Below are positions 9,234 to 16,992 of a DNA stretch of 49,920 nt, piece after piece. The stretch lies in the NCBI GenBank assembly GCA_017694945.1, contig JADIMA010000034.1, positions 1 through 49,920 of the forward strand. Direction: 5' to 3'. Source of the DNA: Candidatus Merdivivens pullicola (lineage in GTDB: Bacteria > Bacteroidota > Bacteroidia > Bacteroidales > UBA932). The notes under the pieces were generated by a model that saw nothing but the letters and a program-made list of their open reading frames with translations, searched no databases and had not been told where the DNA came from. The translations under genes were made by a program, and so were the position numbers. How positions within the stretch are numbered: position 1 is the first letter of the stretch; the number at the start of each line of letters is the position of its first letter.

Positions 9234-9530
9234 ATGACAATACACGGAAAAATAGAATACAGGATGAGCGATTCCGGCTCGAAATCCGAGGGCTTCCGGG
9301 CATTCCTGACCGATGAAGAAGGCAGGATTTACAAATTATACCGGGCAGACAGGCTTCCGTACGGAGATCCGTTTTTCCAACCGCTTGACGGAATGGAAGC
9401 AGAAGTTATCGGAACATTCGAAGAGGATACCGGATATTTTCTTGTGGAAACCATAATCCTCGACGATGGAAGCGAACTTCCGGCCAACGATGAAGAAGAC
9501 ATAGAAAACCAAGAAGAAAAATCAATATAA
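9234..9530 (+). CDS. Small conserved-looking protein of unknown function
   Basis: 98 residues, no family recognised. It is acidic at the C-terminus (EEDIENQEEKS). The N-terminal ~75 residues alternate in a way that suggests a small beta-barrel, possibly OB-like: GKIEYRMSD, GFRAFLTDEEGRIYKLYR, AEVIGTFEEDTGYFLVETI. No signal peptide, no cysteines and no zinc ribbon, unlike its neighbours on both sides. Gaps of 23 nt upstream and 11 nt downstream place it in the operon, so it is likely translated and part of the same system. Confidence 0.7.
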   Translation: MTIHGKIEYRMSDSGSKSEGFRAFLTDEEGRIYKLYRADRLPYGDPFFQPLDGMEAEVIGTFEEDTGYFLVETIILDDGSELPANDEEDIENQEEKSI

Positions 9531-9541
9531 AACATCACACC

Positions 9542-10753
9542 ATGAGCACAGAAAGATTTTGTCCTGAATGCGGCACGAAGATAGCCGAAAACGAACGTTT
9601 CTGCCCTGACTGCGGAGCGGATCTGGATGATGGAACGACTTCACAGAAAAGTGCAGACACACAAGGAAATCCGGTAATAGGAGCCGGGGCGCGCACCAAT
9701 GTCACAGGAGGAATAACCACCAACTCCAGTTCGAATTCGATCAGCCGGACGACAAACACATTGACCAGAAATACGAATGTAAACACTTCAAGCATAGACA
9801 ATTCATCAACGGTCAACCACAATACGACCATTGTCATGGGAAAGGACAAGGCCGAATATTGCGATGTCTGCGGAAATCCTCTCGGAGAAAAACATGCCAG
9901 ATGTCCTAAATGCGGCAAACAGATATGCTTCGACTGCAAGGTGAAAAACAAGAACCGCTGTGTTGAGTGTGAAAAGAAAGCCGTCAACGAATACCGCGTC
10001 GCTTTCCAGCAACTGCTGCTTACCACCAACGGGAATATCGGCATTGCAGGAAGGCAGATGATGGACACCAAGGCCAGGGAACTGGATGTCGAAGACGTGA
10101 AATCCTCGATAGAAAAGGAACTCCTTGAACTCTACAAGCCGGCCGTCAAGCCGGTGCAGCCGACTGTCGCCCCGTCGCAACCGACTGCATCCCACAATAC
10201 GGCCCCTAATGAAAACACAGGGGCAAAAGGCGTAGGGACACTTACCGGAAGCGCACCAGTGCCTCCGCGCACGGGAAATTCCGGAGGCAAAAGTACCGGA
10301 GGGAACAGGAACAAATGGCTCATACCTGTAATAGCCGTCGTAATAATCATTGCCATCGTCGTAGTGATATCACTGCCTAAAGACAAACCTGCAAAAGAGA
10401 CCGCCGCACCCGCCGAAACCGAGCAGACCCAGCCGGCGGCAACGCCTCAACAGACAGAACAGGCCGCCCCTGTGGAAACGGCTCCGGCCGTCAAGGCGCA
10501 ACCGGCTGAGAAACCCGCTCCGAAACCGGAAAAAGACCTTGAATATGAAAAAGGAATGGCAGCATACGACAAAGGCGAGGGACTTGAAGCCATCGGACAT
10601 TTCAAGGCTTCGGGAAGCGCCGAGTCGTATTACATGCTGGGCGTAATTTACGAACAGGGCTGCGGCTCCGTCGGCAAAAACGCAATGATGGCGCGCCAGA
10701 ATTTCAAGAAAGCAGCCGACCTCGGGAATGCAAAAGCCAAAGCAAAACTCTAA
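9542..10753 (+). CDS. Zinc-ribbon, single-pass membrane protein with Sel1/TPR-like C-terminus
   Basis: 403 residues. It has an N-terminal zinc ribbon (Cys 7/10/21/24), then a low-complexity Thr/Ser/Asn stretch, a second cysteine cluster starting at Cys107 (CDVCG, CPKCG, CFDC, CVEC) that looks like a B-box or double zinc finger, and a Pro-rich linker. One membrane helix follows at about 259-279 (WLIPVIAVVIIIAIVVVISL), then a Pro/Ala/Glu/Gln-rich spacer. The C-terminus has a TPR/Sel1-like repeat: EKGMAAYDKGEGLEAIGHFKASG, then YYMLGVIYEQGCG and ARQNFKKAADLGNAKA. With no signal peptide, the zinc modules should be cytoplasmic and the repeat domain periplasmic (inference). This makes it the likely bridge between the cytoplasmic and exported proteins of the operon. 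Confidence 0.8.
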   Translation: MSTERFCPECGTKIAENERFCPDCGADLDDGTTSQKSADTQGNPVIGAGARTNVTGGITTNSSSNSISRTTNTLTRNTNVNTSSIDNSSTVNHNTTIVMGKDKAEYCDVCGNPLGEKHARCPKCGKQICFDCKVKNKNRCVECEKKAVNEYRVAFQQLLLTTNGNIGIAGRQMMDTKARELDVEDVKSSIEKELLELYKPAVKPVQPTVAPSQPTASHNTAPNENTGAKGVGTLTGSAPVPPRTGNSGGKSTGGNRNKWLIPVIAVVIIIAIVVVISLPKDKPAKETAAPAETEQTQPAATPQQTEQAAPVETAPAVKAQPAEKPAPKPEKDLEYEKGMAAYDKGEGLEAIGHFKASGSAESYYMLGVIYEQGCGSVGKNAMMARQNFKKAADLGNAKAKAKL

Positions 10754-10789
10754 TCATTAATTATTATTAACATTTAAAAGGCCCAAAAC

Positions 10790-11710
10790 ATGTTTAAGAA
10801 ATTGATTCTAATGTCCGCAATGGTTTTAGCGGCAGCATTTTCCTCCAGCGCACAGGAAAAACCAAGGATGTACATCAACGACTTTGAAGTTGCAGGAGGC
10901 GTATCCGACTCGGATGCCGCTGCAATACGCCAGGCCGTAATAGATGCCATCAACAAGACACAGCGTTTCGAACTTGCCACATCCGATATGGAATCGGCCC
11001 TTTCCCAAGAAATACAACGCCGTTCCAGCGAAGCGGCAATGCATGACGATGCAACACGCAACGAAATACTCATGGAAGCCGGCTGCAAATATGTCATGAG
11101 CGGCAACATCATCAAATGCACTGTCGAGTCCACGAGACTTGACAACGGCTCGATAAGTTATTCATGCGTCATGAGTTATTCAGTCACCGTCGCCGAAGTA
11201 GCGACTTCGACAACAGTGGCCACCCAGAAATTCGACAGCAACGACGGACTTTTCAGCGGAGCATGGGATTCAGCCACTTCTGCCGACGGGGCAAAAGCGA
11301 ATGCCGTAAAACGCATTGAAAAAGACATTGAAGGCTTCATCGTCGAATACTTCCCACTGGACGGCACGGTAATCCCGATGGATTATGAAGTCAAAAAAGA
11401 CAAGGTGCTTTCATGCTACATCAGCCTCGGCACCGGTCAGGGCATCAAAACCGGCGACATCTTCGCCATCCTTGCGCCGAAAGTAGTCATAGGACAGGTT
11501 ACATACAGCGAAATAGGCCGCGTAAAGGTTGAAGAAGTAGTAAGCGACGCTATCTCGCGCTGCAAGGTGACAAAGGGACAGAAGGAACTTTTCTCCGCTC
11601 TTGAAAATTTCGCCGCACTCGATGAGGCCTCGCAAAGCCAGCAGCCTATCAAGATCAAGGCCATTGCGAAGACCGACATCCTCGGAGAAATGGACAAACT
11701 CGGACTTTAA
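10790..11710 (+). CDS. Exported CsgG/LpoB-like protein
   Basis: 306 residues with a signal peptide (MFKKLILMSAMVLAAAFSSSA, then QEKPRM). The mature region starts with YINDFEVAGGVSDSDAAAIRQAVIDAINKTQRFEL and continues with GCKYVMSGNIIKC. This is the CsgG/TolB-N/LpoB-type pattern: a beta strand, a helix, 'F-E-L' and a strand with 'G-x-I'. The C-terminal half (YISLGTGQGIKTGDIFAIL) resembles the small beta domain that follows such modules in Bacteroidota proteins. There is no lipobox. Family relatives are curli secretion pores and peptidoglycan-synthase activators; which of these applies here cannot be told. It lies 36 nt after the membrane zinc-ribbon gene, the largest gap in the operon, with no consensus promoter visible. 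Confidence 0.68.
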   Translation: MFKKLILMSAMVLAAAFSSSAQEKPRMYINDFEVAGGVSDSDAAAIRQAVIDAINKTQRFELATSDMESALSQEIQRRSSEAAMHDDATRNEILMEAGCKYVMSGNIIKCTVESTRLDNGSISYSCVMSYSVTVAEVATSTTVATQKFDSNDGLFSGAWDSATSADGAKANAVKRIEKDIEGFIVEYFPLDGTVIPMDYEVKKDKVLSCYISLGTGQGIKTGDIFAILAPKVVIGQVTYSEIGRVKVEEVVSDAISRCKVTKGQKELFSALENFAALDEASQSQQPIKIKAIAKTDILGEMDKLGL

Positions 11711-11722
11711 TTTTTAACATAA

Positions 11723-12973
11723 ATGAAAAAAACGATTTACATATTTTTCACAGCCGTACTTCTTTTCATGGCCTTTCCTGCATCTTCACAGGAATACCTC
11801 CAGATAGTCTCGCTTGAATCCGACAACGGCACCCAGGGAGTATTCACATCCGCAGGCATGGCTGAAAAGAAAAAGGATGTTGAAACAAACGCCATCAAAT
11901 CGCTATTCCACACCCTGTTTTTCCAGGGCGTGGAAGGCGTTGCGGACGGCAAACCGCTGGTCGCAAAACCCAATGTCCCTTACACCAACTCGTTTTTCAA
12001 CGACATGGCGAGATATTCTTCATATGTGGTAAGCACCGAAGAATCCGTCAAGTCAAAGAAAATCGGCAACAACTTCCAGGGCACATTCAGAATCACTCTG
12101 AGACTCAGGCAACTTGTAAACGATGTAAGGAAAAACACCCACTATGATGAACTTATGGCCGAGCAACCGGAAGTAAAACTTCCGAACCCGACCATCATCG
12201 TCGTGCCGTACAAGAAGGAAGGGGAAAGTTATCAGGCCATACTGGAAAACAATTATGATGTAAGGATTGCAGTCAGCGCCGTACAGCGGGGCTTCGAAGA
12301 CTGCGGAATAAAGACAATCGACCTCCAGGCCCGCCTCGACAGGGTAAAACGCAATGCCCAGTACGAGGAAAACGCCGGCACCGCCGAATCTAACGACAAG
12401 CAACTTCTGGAATCCTCCGGAGCGGATGTCTATGTAACCGTTGACCTGCTGAAGGATGTAAGCGAACAGGACGCACGCGTATCGCTGATAATGAAGGCAT
12501 ACGAAACCGCAAGCGGAACCATTTGGGCCTCACAGGACGGATGGACCAACCGTTTCCGCACGGACGACACATACATCCTCTGCTCGTATGCCGTCAAGGA
12601 CAACCTTCCTGGATTCCTTGAACAGATTATCAACAATTTCACCCGGCCTACGCGCGCATCATTACAGATTTCGCTCAGCGGGACATCGTACAATTCAATC
12701 AGCGACGCACGGGGTGAAGACGGAAGAAGAGTCATGGATGTCATCCAGGACTGGCTTGACCGCAACTCCAACAAGGGCGAATACCACATGCAGGGAATCG
12801 TGGACGAAAAAGCGATATTCGACTACGTAATCCTTCCGCTCCAGGATGAAAACGGATACAAGATGACTCCGGACAAATTCGCCGGACGCCTCAGAAGCGC
12901 ACTTGAAGAGCAGGGCGTATATTCATCGCAGAGGATTGAAGGGAATACCATCTTCCTTATCCTCGAACTTTGA
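11723..12973 (+). CDS. Exported DUF6175-like protein
   Basis: 416 residues with a signal peptide (MKKTIYIFFTAVLLFMAFPASS, then QEY). The N-terminal third (GVFTSAGMAEKKKDVETNAIKSLFHTLFFQGVEGV) and the central PTIIVVPYKKEGESYQAIL are reminiscent of the Bacteroidota family DUF6175, recalled rather than searched. The middle looks like a TolB/CsgG-type sensor module (VAVSAVQRGFEDCGIKTIDLQARLDRV, then SGADVYVTVDLLKDV). No catalytic motif is seen. It starts 12 nt after the CsgG-like gene and ends 20 nt before the next start, so it belongs to the exported half of the operon. Confidence 0.65.
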   Translation: MKKTIYIFFTAVLLFMAFPASSQEYLQIVSLESDNGTQGVFTSAGMAEKKKDVETNAIKSLFHTLFFQGVEGVADGKPLVAKPNVPYTNSFFNDMARYSSYVVSTEESVKSKKIGNNFQGTFRITLRLRQLVNDVRKNTHYDELMAEQPEVKLPNPTIIVVPYKKEGESYQAILENNYDVRIAVSAVQRGFEDCGIKTIDLQARLDRVKRNAQYEENAGTAESNDKQLLESSGADVYVTVDLLKDVSEQDARVSLIMKAYETASGTIWASQDGWTNRFRTDDTYILCSYAVKDNLPGFLEQIINNFTRPTRASLQISLSGTSYNSISDARGEDGRRVMDVIQDWLDRNSNKGEYHMQGIVDEKAIFDYVILPLQDENGYKMTPDKFAGRLRSALEEQGVYSSQRIEGNTIFLILEL

Positions 12974-12993
12974 GAACCATTAAAACGACTGCA

Positions 12994-14322
12994 ATGCGAA
13001 AATTGTTTTTAACCATAGCCGCGATACTGTCTTTCCAGGCATTTTCTTCGGCACAGACGCCTGAATGGGTAACGACCCATCCGGTTTCCGACGATGCGTA
13101 TGTCGGCATAGGCCAGGCACCTATTACCGAGGACGATTACATGGAAATCGCCACACGGAACGCGTTGTCGGACATAGCCTCGCAGATTGCGACAAAGGTG
13201 GAGTCCAATTCGTTTTTCCACCAGGTCGATGTTGACGGGCATGCCCGGGAGATGTTCGAAGACCGGATTCACAGCAATGCCACGGCATGGATTGAAGGAC
13301 AGGAACTGAAAGACAGTTATTCCTCCTCAAGCACTTACTATGTGTATTACGTATTGGACAAAAAGACATTCCAGCGCAATGCCGAAAAGAAAAGGCAGGC
13401 TGCCATAGAAACAGGTCTTGGCTACCTGACAAAAGGCGAGGCCGCTGAAAACGCAATGAACCTCACACAGGCCGCCGTACTGTTCGGCGAGGGGTTGAAA
13501 GCCATAGAACCCTGGCTGTTCATGGATCTGAGCCGCGACGGCGTCAATATTCCAGTAGAACTGTACAACGCCTACATCAACGTGTTCAGCGGAATGGCGA
13601 TTACGGCCAACACGGTTCAAGTCGAAGGCGAATCCTTCAAGGCAGTAAGCGAGCCTATTGCAGGCTGCCTGTCCAAGAACGGCAATGTCGTACCGAACAT
13701 TAAACTGAAAGCGGAATTCACGGTAGGAAGCGGCGCAATTACCCCTCCTGTCGAAACCGACTACAGCGGTACGGCCGAATTTTATATCACCAATATCACA
13801 TCAAAGGAAGATGTACAGGAAATCCGCATAAGCATGGACGACTCTTTCATGGAAATGCTTCCGGAGGAGTACCGCGAACTGCTTGAAAGGCACTCGTGGC
13901 CGTCTGCAAAGATTACCGTAGTGCTCAAAAGCGCGCCGGTCTCAATTTACCTGCACATTGAAAACAACGACCTTGAAGGCTGTGAGAAACAGATACGCAG
14001 CCTGCTTGCCAACAATTACTTCACACTTACGGAAGATCCTGATGCGGCACAATGCTTCGCCGACCTTACAACGACACTGGAAGTAGGCGAGACAGTAAGC
14101 GGAGGGAATTACGACCTGAACACATGCTACTGTTCGCTTACTCTCAAGATTTACGACAACCGGACTACAGACATGCTCCTTGACTATTCATTAAACAGAG
14201 TCAAGGTGCTCACGCCGATAGACAAGTCTTATGAAAGCACTGTCGCCCAGGGAATCCGCGAGGTAATGAAGCGGGTAAACAGAGAACTGCCCAGAATGCT
14301 TACGAAAATCAAATTAAATTAA
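12994..14322 (+). CDS. Exported protein with LPP20/FlgT-like N-terminal domain
   Basis: About 442 residues from ATG 12994, which gives the signal peptide MRKLFLTIAAILSFQAFSSA (then QTPEWV). A TTG at 12970 would add eight residues and overlap the previous gene, and is less likely. Residues about 25-110 match the LPP20 pattern: DAYVGIGQAP, then IATRNALSDIASQIATKVES. This is followed by helices that may form a TPR-like unit (GLGYLTKGEAAENAMNLTQAAVLFGEGL), an Ig-like beta region and a C-terminal LpoB/CsgG-type strand-helix module (LEGCEKQIRSLLANNYFTLTEDPDAAQCFADLTT). LPP20/FlgT-type proteins act in outer-membrane assemblies in other phyla; the role here is unknown. Confidence 0.65.
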   Translation: MRKLFLTIAAILSFQAFSSAQTPEWVTTHPVSDDAYVGIGQAPITEDDYMEIATRNALSDIASQIATKVESNSFFHQVDVDGHAREMFEDRIHSNATAWIEGQELKDSYSSSSTYYVYYVLDKKTFQRNAEKKRQAAIETGLGYLTKGEAAENAMNLTQAAVLFGEGLKAIEPWLFMDLSRDGVNIPVELYNAYINVFSGMAITANTVQVEGESFKAVSEPIAGCLSKNGNVVPNIKLKAEFTVGSGAITPPVETDYSGTAEFYITNITSKEDVQEIRISMDDSFMEMLPEEYRELLERHSWPSAKITVVLKSAPVSIYLHIENNDLEGCEKQIRSLLANNYFTLTEDPDAAQCFADLTTTLEVGETVSGGNYDLNTCYCSLTLKIYDNRTTDMLLDYSLNRVKVLTPIDKSYESTVAQGIREVMKRVNRELPRMLTKIKLN

Positions 14323-14332
14323 AACTCGGAAA

Positions 14333-14884
14333 ATGAAACAGATTATCAGATTTGCAATAATAGGAGCGCTCGCACTTGCGCTTGTCAGTTGCGGAGCCTC
14401 CCGTAAACGTGAGGCATCGCCCGTATCCACCTTCATCATGCCCGGCAACGAATACCTCAGCGGCGACGGACTGATCCGCGCCTGGGGCATCGGCAAATCC
14501 GACAGCGAATCCGCTGCAAGAAAGAAAGCGAAAATGGAAGCCTCTACCGAACTGGCTTCAGTACTGTCTCGGACAGTCAACTCCACCATGCAGCAATACA
14601 CAGCAGCCTTGTCGGAAAGCATAAGTTCTGAATCCAAGTCCCTGCTTATAGAAAAAAGTTCCATCGTAGTGGAACAGACCCTCGTCGGGGCGACAATAAT
14701 CTTTGACCGCTGGGGAAAGGACGACAGCACTGGACAATACACCAACTATGTCGTCATGGAACTCAAAGGACGGGATTTCCTCAACAGCCTTTACAAAGAA
14801 CTCGGCAAGCAGTCCGAACTTGACAAAGACCTGCTGGAAAAAATCTTCATGCAAGCAATAGACGAAGAAGGGAAAAACAAATAA
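14333..14884 (+). CDS. LPP20-like lipoprotein
   Basis: 183 residues. A lipoprotein signal ends in LALVSCG, with the lipid-modified Cys at residue 20. The mature part shows the LPP20 pattern: GLIRAWGIGKSDSESAARKKAKMEASTELASVLSRTVNS, a central polar helix, and VVMELKGRDFLNSLYKEL. It is probably anchored in the outer or inner membrane facing the periplasm. It is the last gene of the operon, 10 nt after the previous LPP20-like gene, and is followed by a strong terminator. Two adjacent genes of the same domain type suggest a heteromeric periplasmic partner (inference). Confidence 0.72.
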   Translation: MKQIIRFAIIGALALALVSCGASRKREASPVSTFIMPGNEYLSGDGLIRAWGIGKSDSESAARKKAKMEASTELASVLSRTVNSTMQQYTAALSESISSESKSLLIEKSSIVVEQTLVGATIIFDRWGKDDSTGQYTNYVVMELKGRDFLNSLYKELGKQSELDKDLLEKIFMQAIDEEGKNK

Positions 14885-14907
14885 ACACAGTTTCTAAAGA
14901 AAAACTT

Positions 14908-14945
14908 GCCGTGGATTCCGGTGCGGAGTCCACGGCATTGTTTTA
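14908..14945 (+). terminator. Terminator between the nine-gene operon and manA
   Basis: GCCGTGGA (14908-14915) pairs with TCCACGGC (14929-14936), followed by ATTGTTTTA. The manA stop codon lies inside the tail, so the hairpin may serve convergent transcripts from both sides. Confidence 0.7.
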
Positions 14946-15869
14946 AACATACGAAGCAAGCAGTTTCATCTGATGCGACGGCGCGAAAGTCACAATCCCC
15001 GAACAGGCAGGCAACAGCACGGTTTCGCCGGCACGCACTCCGGCACGGTTGCCTTGAGAGTCGGACACGGTTCCTTCCCCCTCCGTACACATCACTGCCA
15101 GGAACGAGTCCAGCGATGAAATGTCTTTTGAAACGCATTCGTCAATATCGTAAAGAACAGTAGTGAAATGCGGACAACGCACAAGAAGCGTCTCCTCGTT
15201 TTTAGACAATTGGTAATGCGTCCGGTAATCGCGCAGAACCGTAAAATCAATGGCATCCTTCGCCAGAGCCGTATGCAGTTCACGCGGTTTTCCGTCGAGA
15301 CCGAGCCTGTTAAAATCGAATATCCTGTATGTCACATCCGATGTCTCCTGGATTTCGGCCACGCTCGTGCCTGCACCCAGGCTGTGTACCCGGCCGGCAG
15401 GCAGGTAAAACACATCCCCCTCGCCTACTTCATACTCCGCCAGCGCGTCGGCGATGGTACCGTCCGCCACTTTCCTCTCATATTCGTCAGGAGACAGGCT
15501 GCATGAAAATCCGGCATGCAGACGCGCTCCCGGCCGGGCGCCTGTCACATACCACATTTCGGACTTGCCTCTTTTCCCATGCCGCATCCGGGCCAGTTCG
15601 TCGTTCGGATGCACCTGCACGGACAAGTCCAGCGAAGCGTCTATGAACTTTATCAGCAACGGGAATTCATCGCCGAAACGATGATAATTTTTCCCGCCGA
15701 CGAGTTGTTCCCTGTACTCCCTGATTATTTCAGATATCATCTTTCCGCGCAAATCGCCATTGGAGACCACCGACTCGGAGCCCTTTACCCCCGACAGCCC
15801 CCAGGTCTCGCTGCCCCATATCATCTGCTTGAATATCGGCACGAATTTCAAAGGATACAATACGGACAT
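14943..15869 (-). CDS. manA: Mannose-6-phosphate isomerase, class I
   Basis: About 308 residues, the short Bacteroidota/Bacillus-type enzyme that interconverts mannose-6-phosphate and fructose-6-phosphate. Zinc-site motifs are visible: VQVHPND, GKSEMWYV, and YLPAGRVHSLGAG with the metal-binding His, followed by EIQETSDVTYRIFDFNR. The start at 15869 follows the ROK kinase stop and has GGAG upstream; an in-frame ATG at 15884 overlaps the kinase gene by 11 nt. It is the last gene of the GH92 operon, so mannose released by the mannosidases and phosphorylated by the kinase would enter glycolysis here. Confidence 0.93.
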   Translation of the reverse strand: MSVLYPLKFVPIFKQMIWGSETWGLSGVKGSESVVSNGDLRGKMISEIIREYREQLVGGKNYHRFGDEFPLLIKFIDASLDLSVQVHPNDELARMRHGKRGKSEMWYVTGARPGARLHAGFSCSLSPDEYERKVADGTIADALAEYEVGEGDVFYLPAGRVHSLGAGTSVAEIQETSDVTYRIFDFNRLGLDGKPRELHTALAKDAIDFTVLRDYRTHYQLSKNEETLLVRCPHFTTVLYDIDECVSKDISSLDSFLAVMCTEGEGTVSDSQGNRAGVRAGETVLLPACSGIVTFAPSHQMKLLASYV

Positions 15870-15873
15870 AGCC

Positions 15874-16992
15874 TTACTCTCCATCCAATTGCGAGAGGGC
15901 GAAATTGTAGGCCCCCACTGAAATAGCCTTACTCGCTCCCAACTTCGAAACGGCGACCCCAGTCCTCTTCATAGGGTCATACACCACATACCTGTCAGAA
16001 CCATACACTTTCAGACGGCGGCTGTCTCCTGCAGCGAACCTGTCAAACTGCCCGGGGTCATCAAGATTGTAAACCTCCGACTGCAAACGCCCGAGTTCGT
16101 CCCCTGAAAGGGTGTATATCCTCCGGCGCATCTCCTCCAGAAGCGACGGCATGAAATATTTTGCAGCGGCGACGAGCCCTCCCCCGAGGACTACCAGGCC
16201 GTCCGTCAGGGTCACGGCCGTGGCGATGGCATCTCCGGCGACAGTCCCGAAACGCTCGAAAGCCATCATCGCGGCAGCCCTGTCGCCTTCGTGCAGGCCC
16301 TCGGCTATTTCAAAAATATCCTTGGGCGTCACATCGTATGCATCCAGTCCGGAAAACTCTCTGTAATAGCGTATCACCGCCCGGATCGAAGCCCCGTCTT
16401 CCACGATTACGTCCCTGTTGTCAGCCAGCGGAAGACAGAATGTCTCCACGCAGGAATTGTCACCACGGTTCAGCCGGCCGTCCATCACCACGCCTATGCC
16501 CAGACCGGTTCCGAAGGTATAGCCTATGAGGTTCTTGAAACGCTTGGCGCTGCCGGCGTTTTCAAGTCTTGCATTGATTTCAGGAAGCATTCCTCCGAGA
16601 GCCTCTCCGTATGCGAAAAGATCCCCGTCGTTGTTTATGAAAACCGGAATTCCGAAAACGCTTTCAAGAAAAGGGCCGAGCGCCACTCCGTCACGGAACG
16701 AAGGGAAATTCGGCAGGAAACCGCCGATAATCCCGTGCGGATAGTCCGCAGGGCCGGGAAAAGCGAAACTTATCGCCGATGGAGCGGAACCGCACCCGGC
16801 GACAATCTCCTTGAAACCTTTGACCATTGTTTCAAGGCAAAGGTCGAGATCATGTGCATTTGAAGGGAGTGTAACCGGCGAAGCCACGAACTCATTGCCG
16901 CGCATCGCACCGAACACCATATTCGTACCGCCTGCATCAAGAGTCAGGACAATACGCGAATCTGATTGGTACTTAGACATCGTATAAATCAT
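15874..16992 (-). CDS. ROK-family sugar kinase, likely mannose or fructose kinase
   Basis: 372 residues. LTLDAGGTNMVFGAM is the ROK phosphate-binding loop. ISFAFPGPADYPHGIIGG, FINNDGDLFAYGEAL and GYTFGTGLGIGVVMDGRL match the sugar-binding and second phosphate regions, and VVLGGGLVAA the adenosine region. The classical zinc motif CxCGxxGCxE is absent; the equivalent stretch reads GDNSCVETFCLPL. The start ATG overlaps the upstream GH92 stop as ATGA; an ATG four codons later is possible. Placement between a mannosidase gene and manA argues for mannose as substrate, giving mannose-6-phosphate (inference). Specificity cannot be read from sequence alone. Confidence 0.85.
   Translation of the reverse strand: MIYTMSKYQSDSRIVLTLDAGGTNMVFGAMRGNEFVASPVTLPSNAHDLDLCLETMVKGFKEIVAGCGSAPSAISFAFPGPADYPHGIIGGFLPNFPSFRDGVALGPFLESVFGIPVFINNDGDLFAYGEALGGMLPEINARLENAGSAKRFKNLIGYTFGTGLGIGVVMDGRLNRGDNSCVETFCLPLADNRDVIVEDGASIRAVIRYYREFSGLDAYDVTPKDIFEIAEGLHEGDRAAAMMAFERFGTVAGDAIATAVTLTDGLVVLGGGLVAAAKYFMPSLLEEMRRRIYTLSGDELGRLQSEVYNLDDPGQFDRFAAGDSRRLKVYGSDRYVVYDPMKRTGVAVSKLGASKAISVGAYNFALSQLDGE

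Noticed and set aside
3898-14884. Calling the nine-gene operon an anti-phage defence system
   Set aside because: A caspase-like protease and SPFH scaffold would suit defence, but there is no nuclease, nucleotide-signalling or phage-sensor domain, and half the genes are exported envelope proteins.
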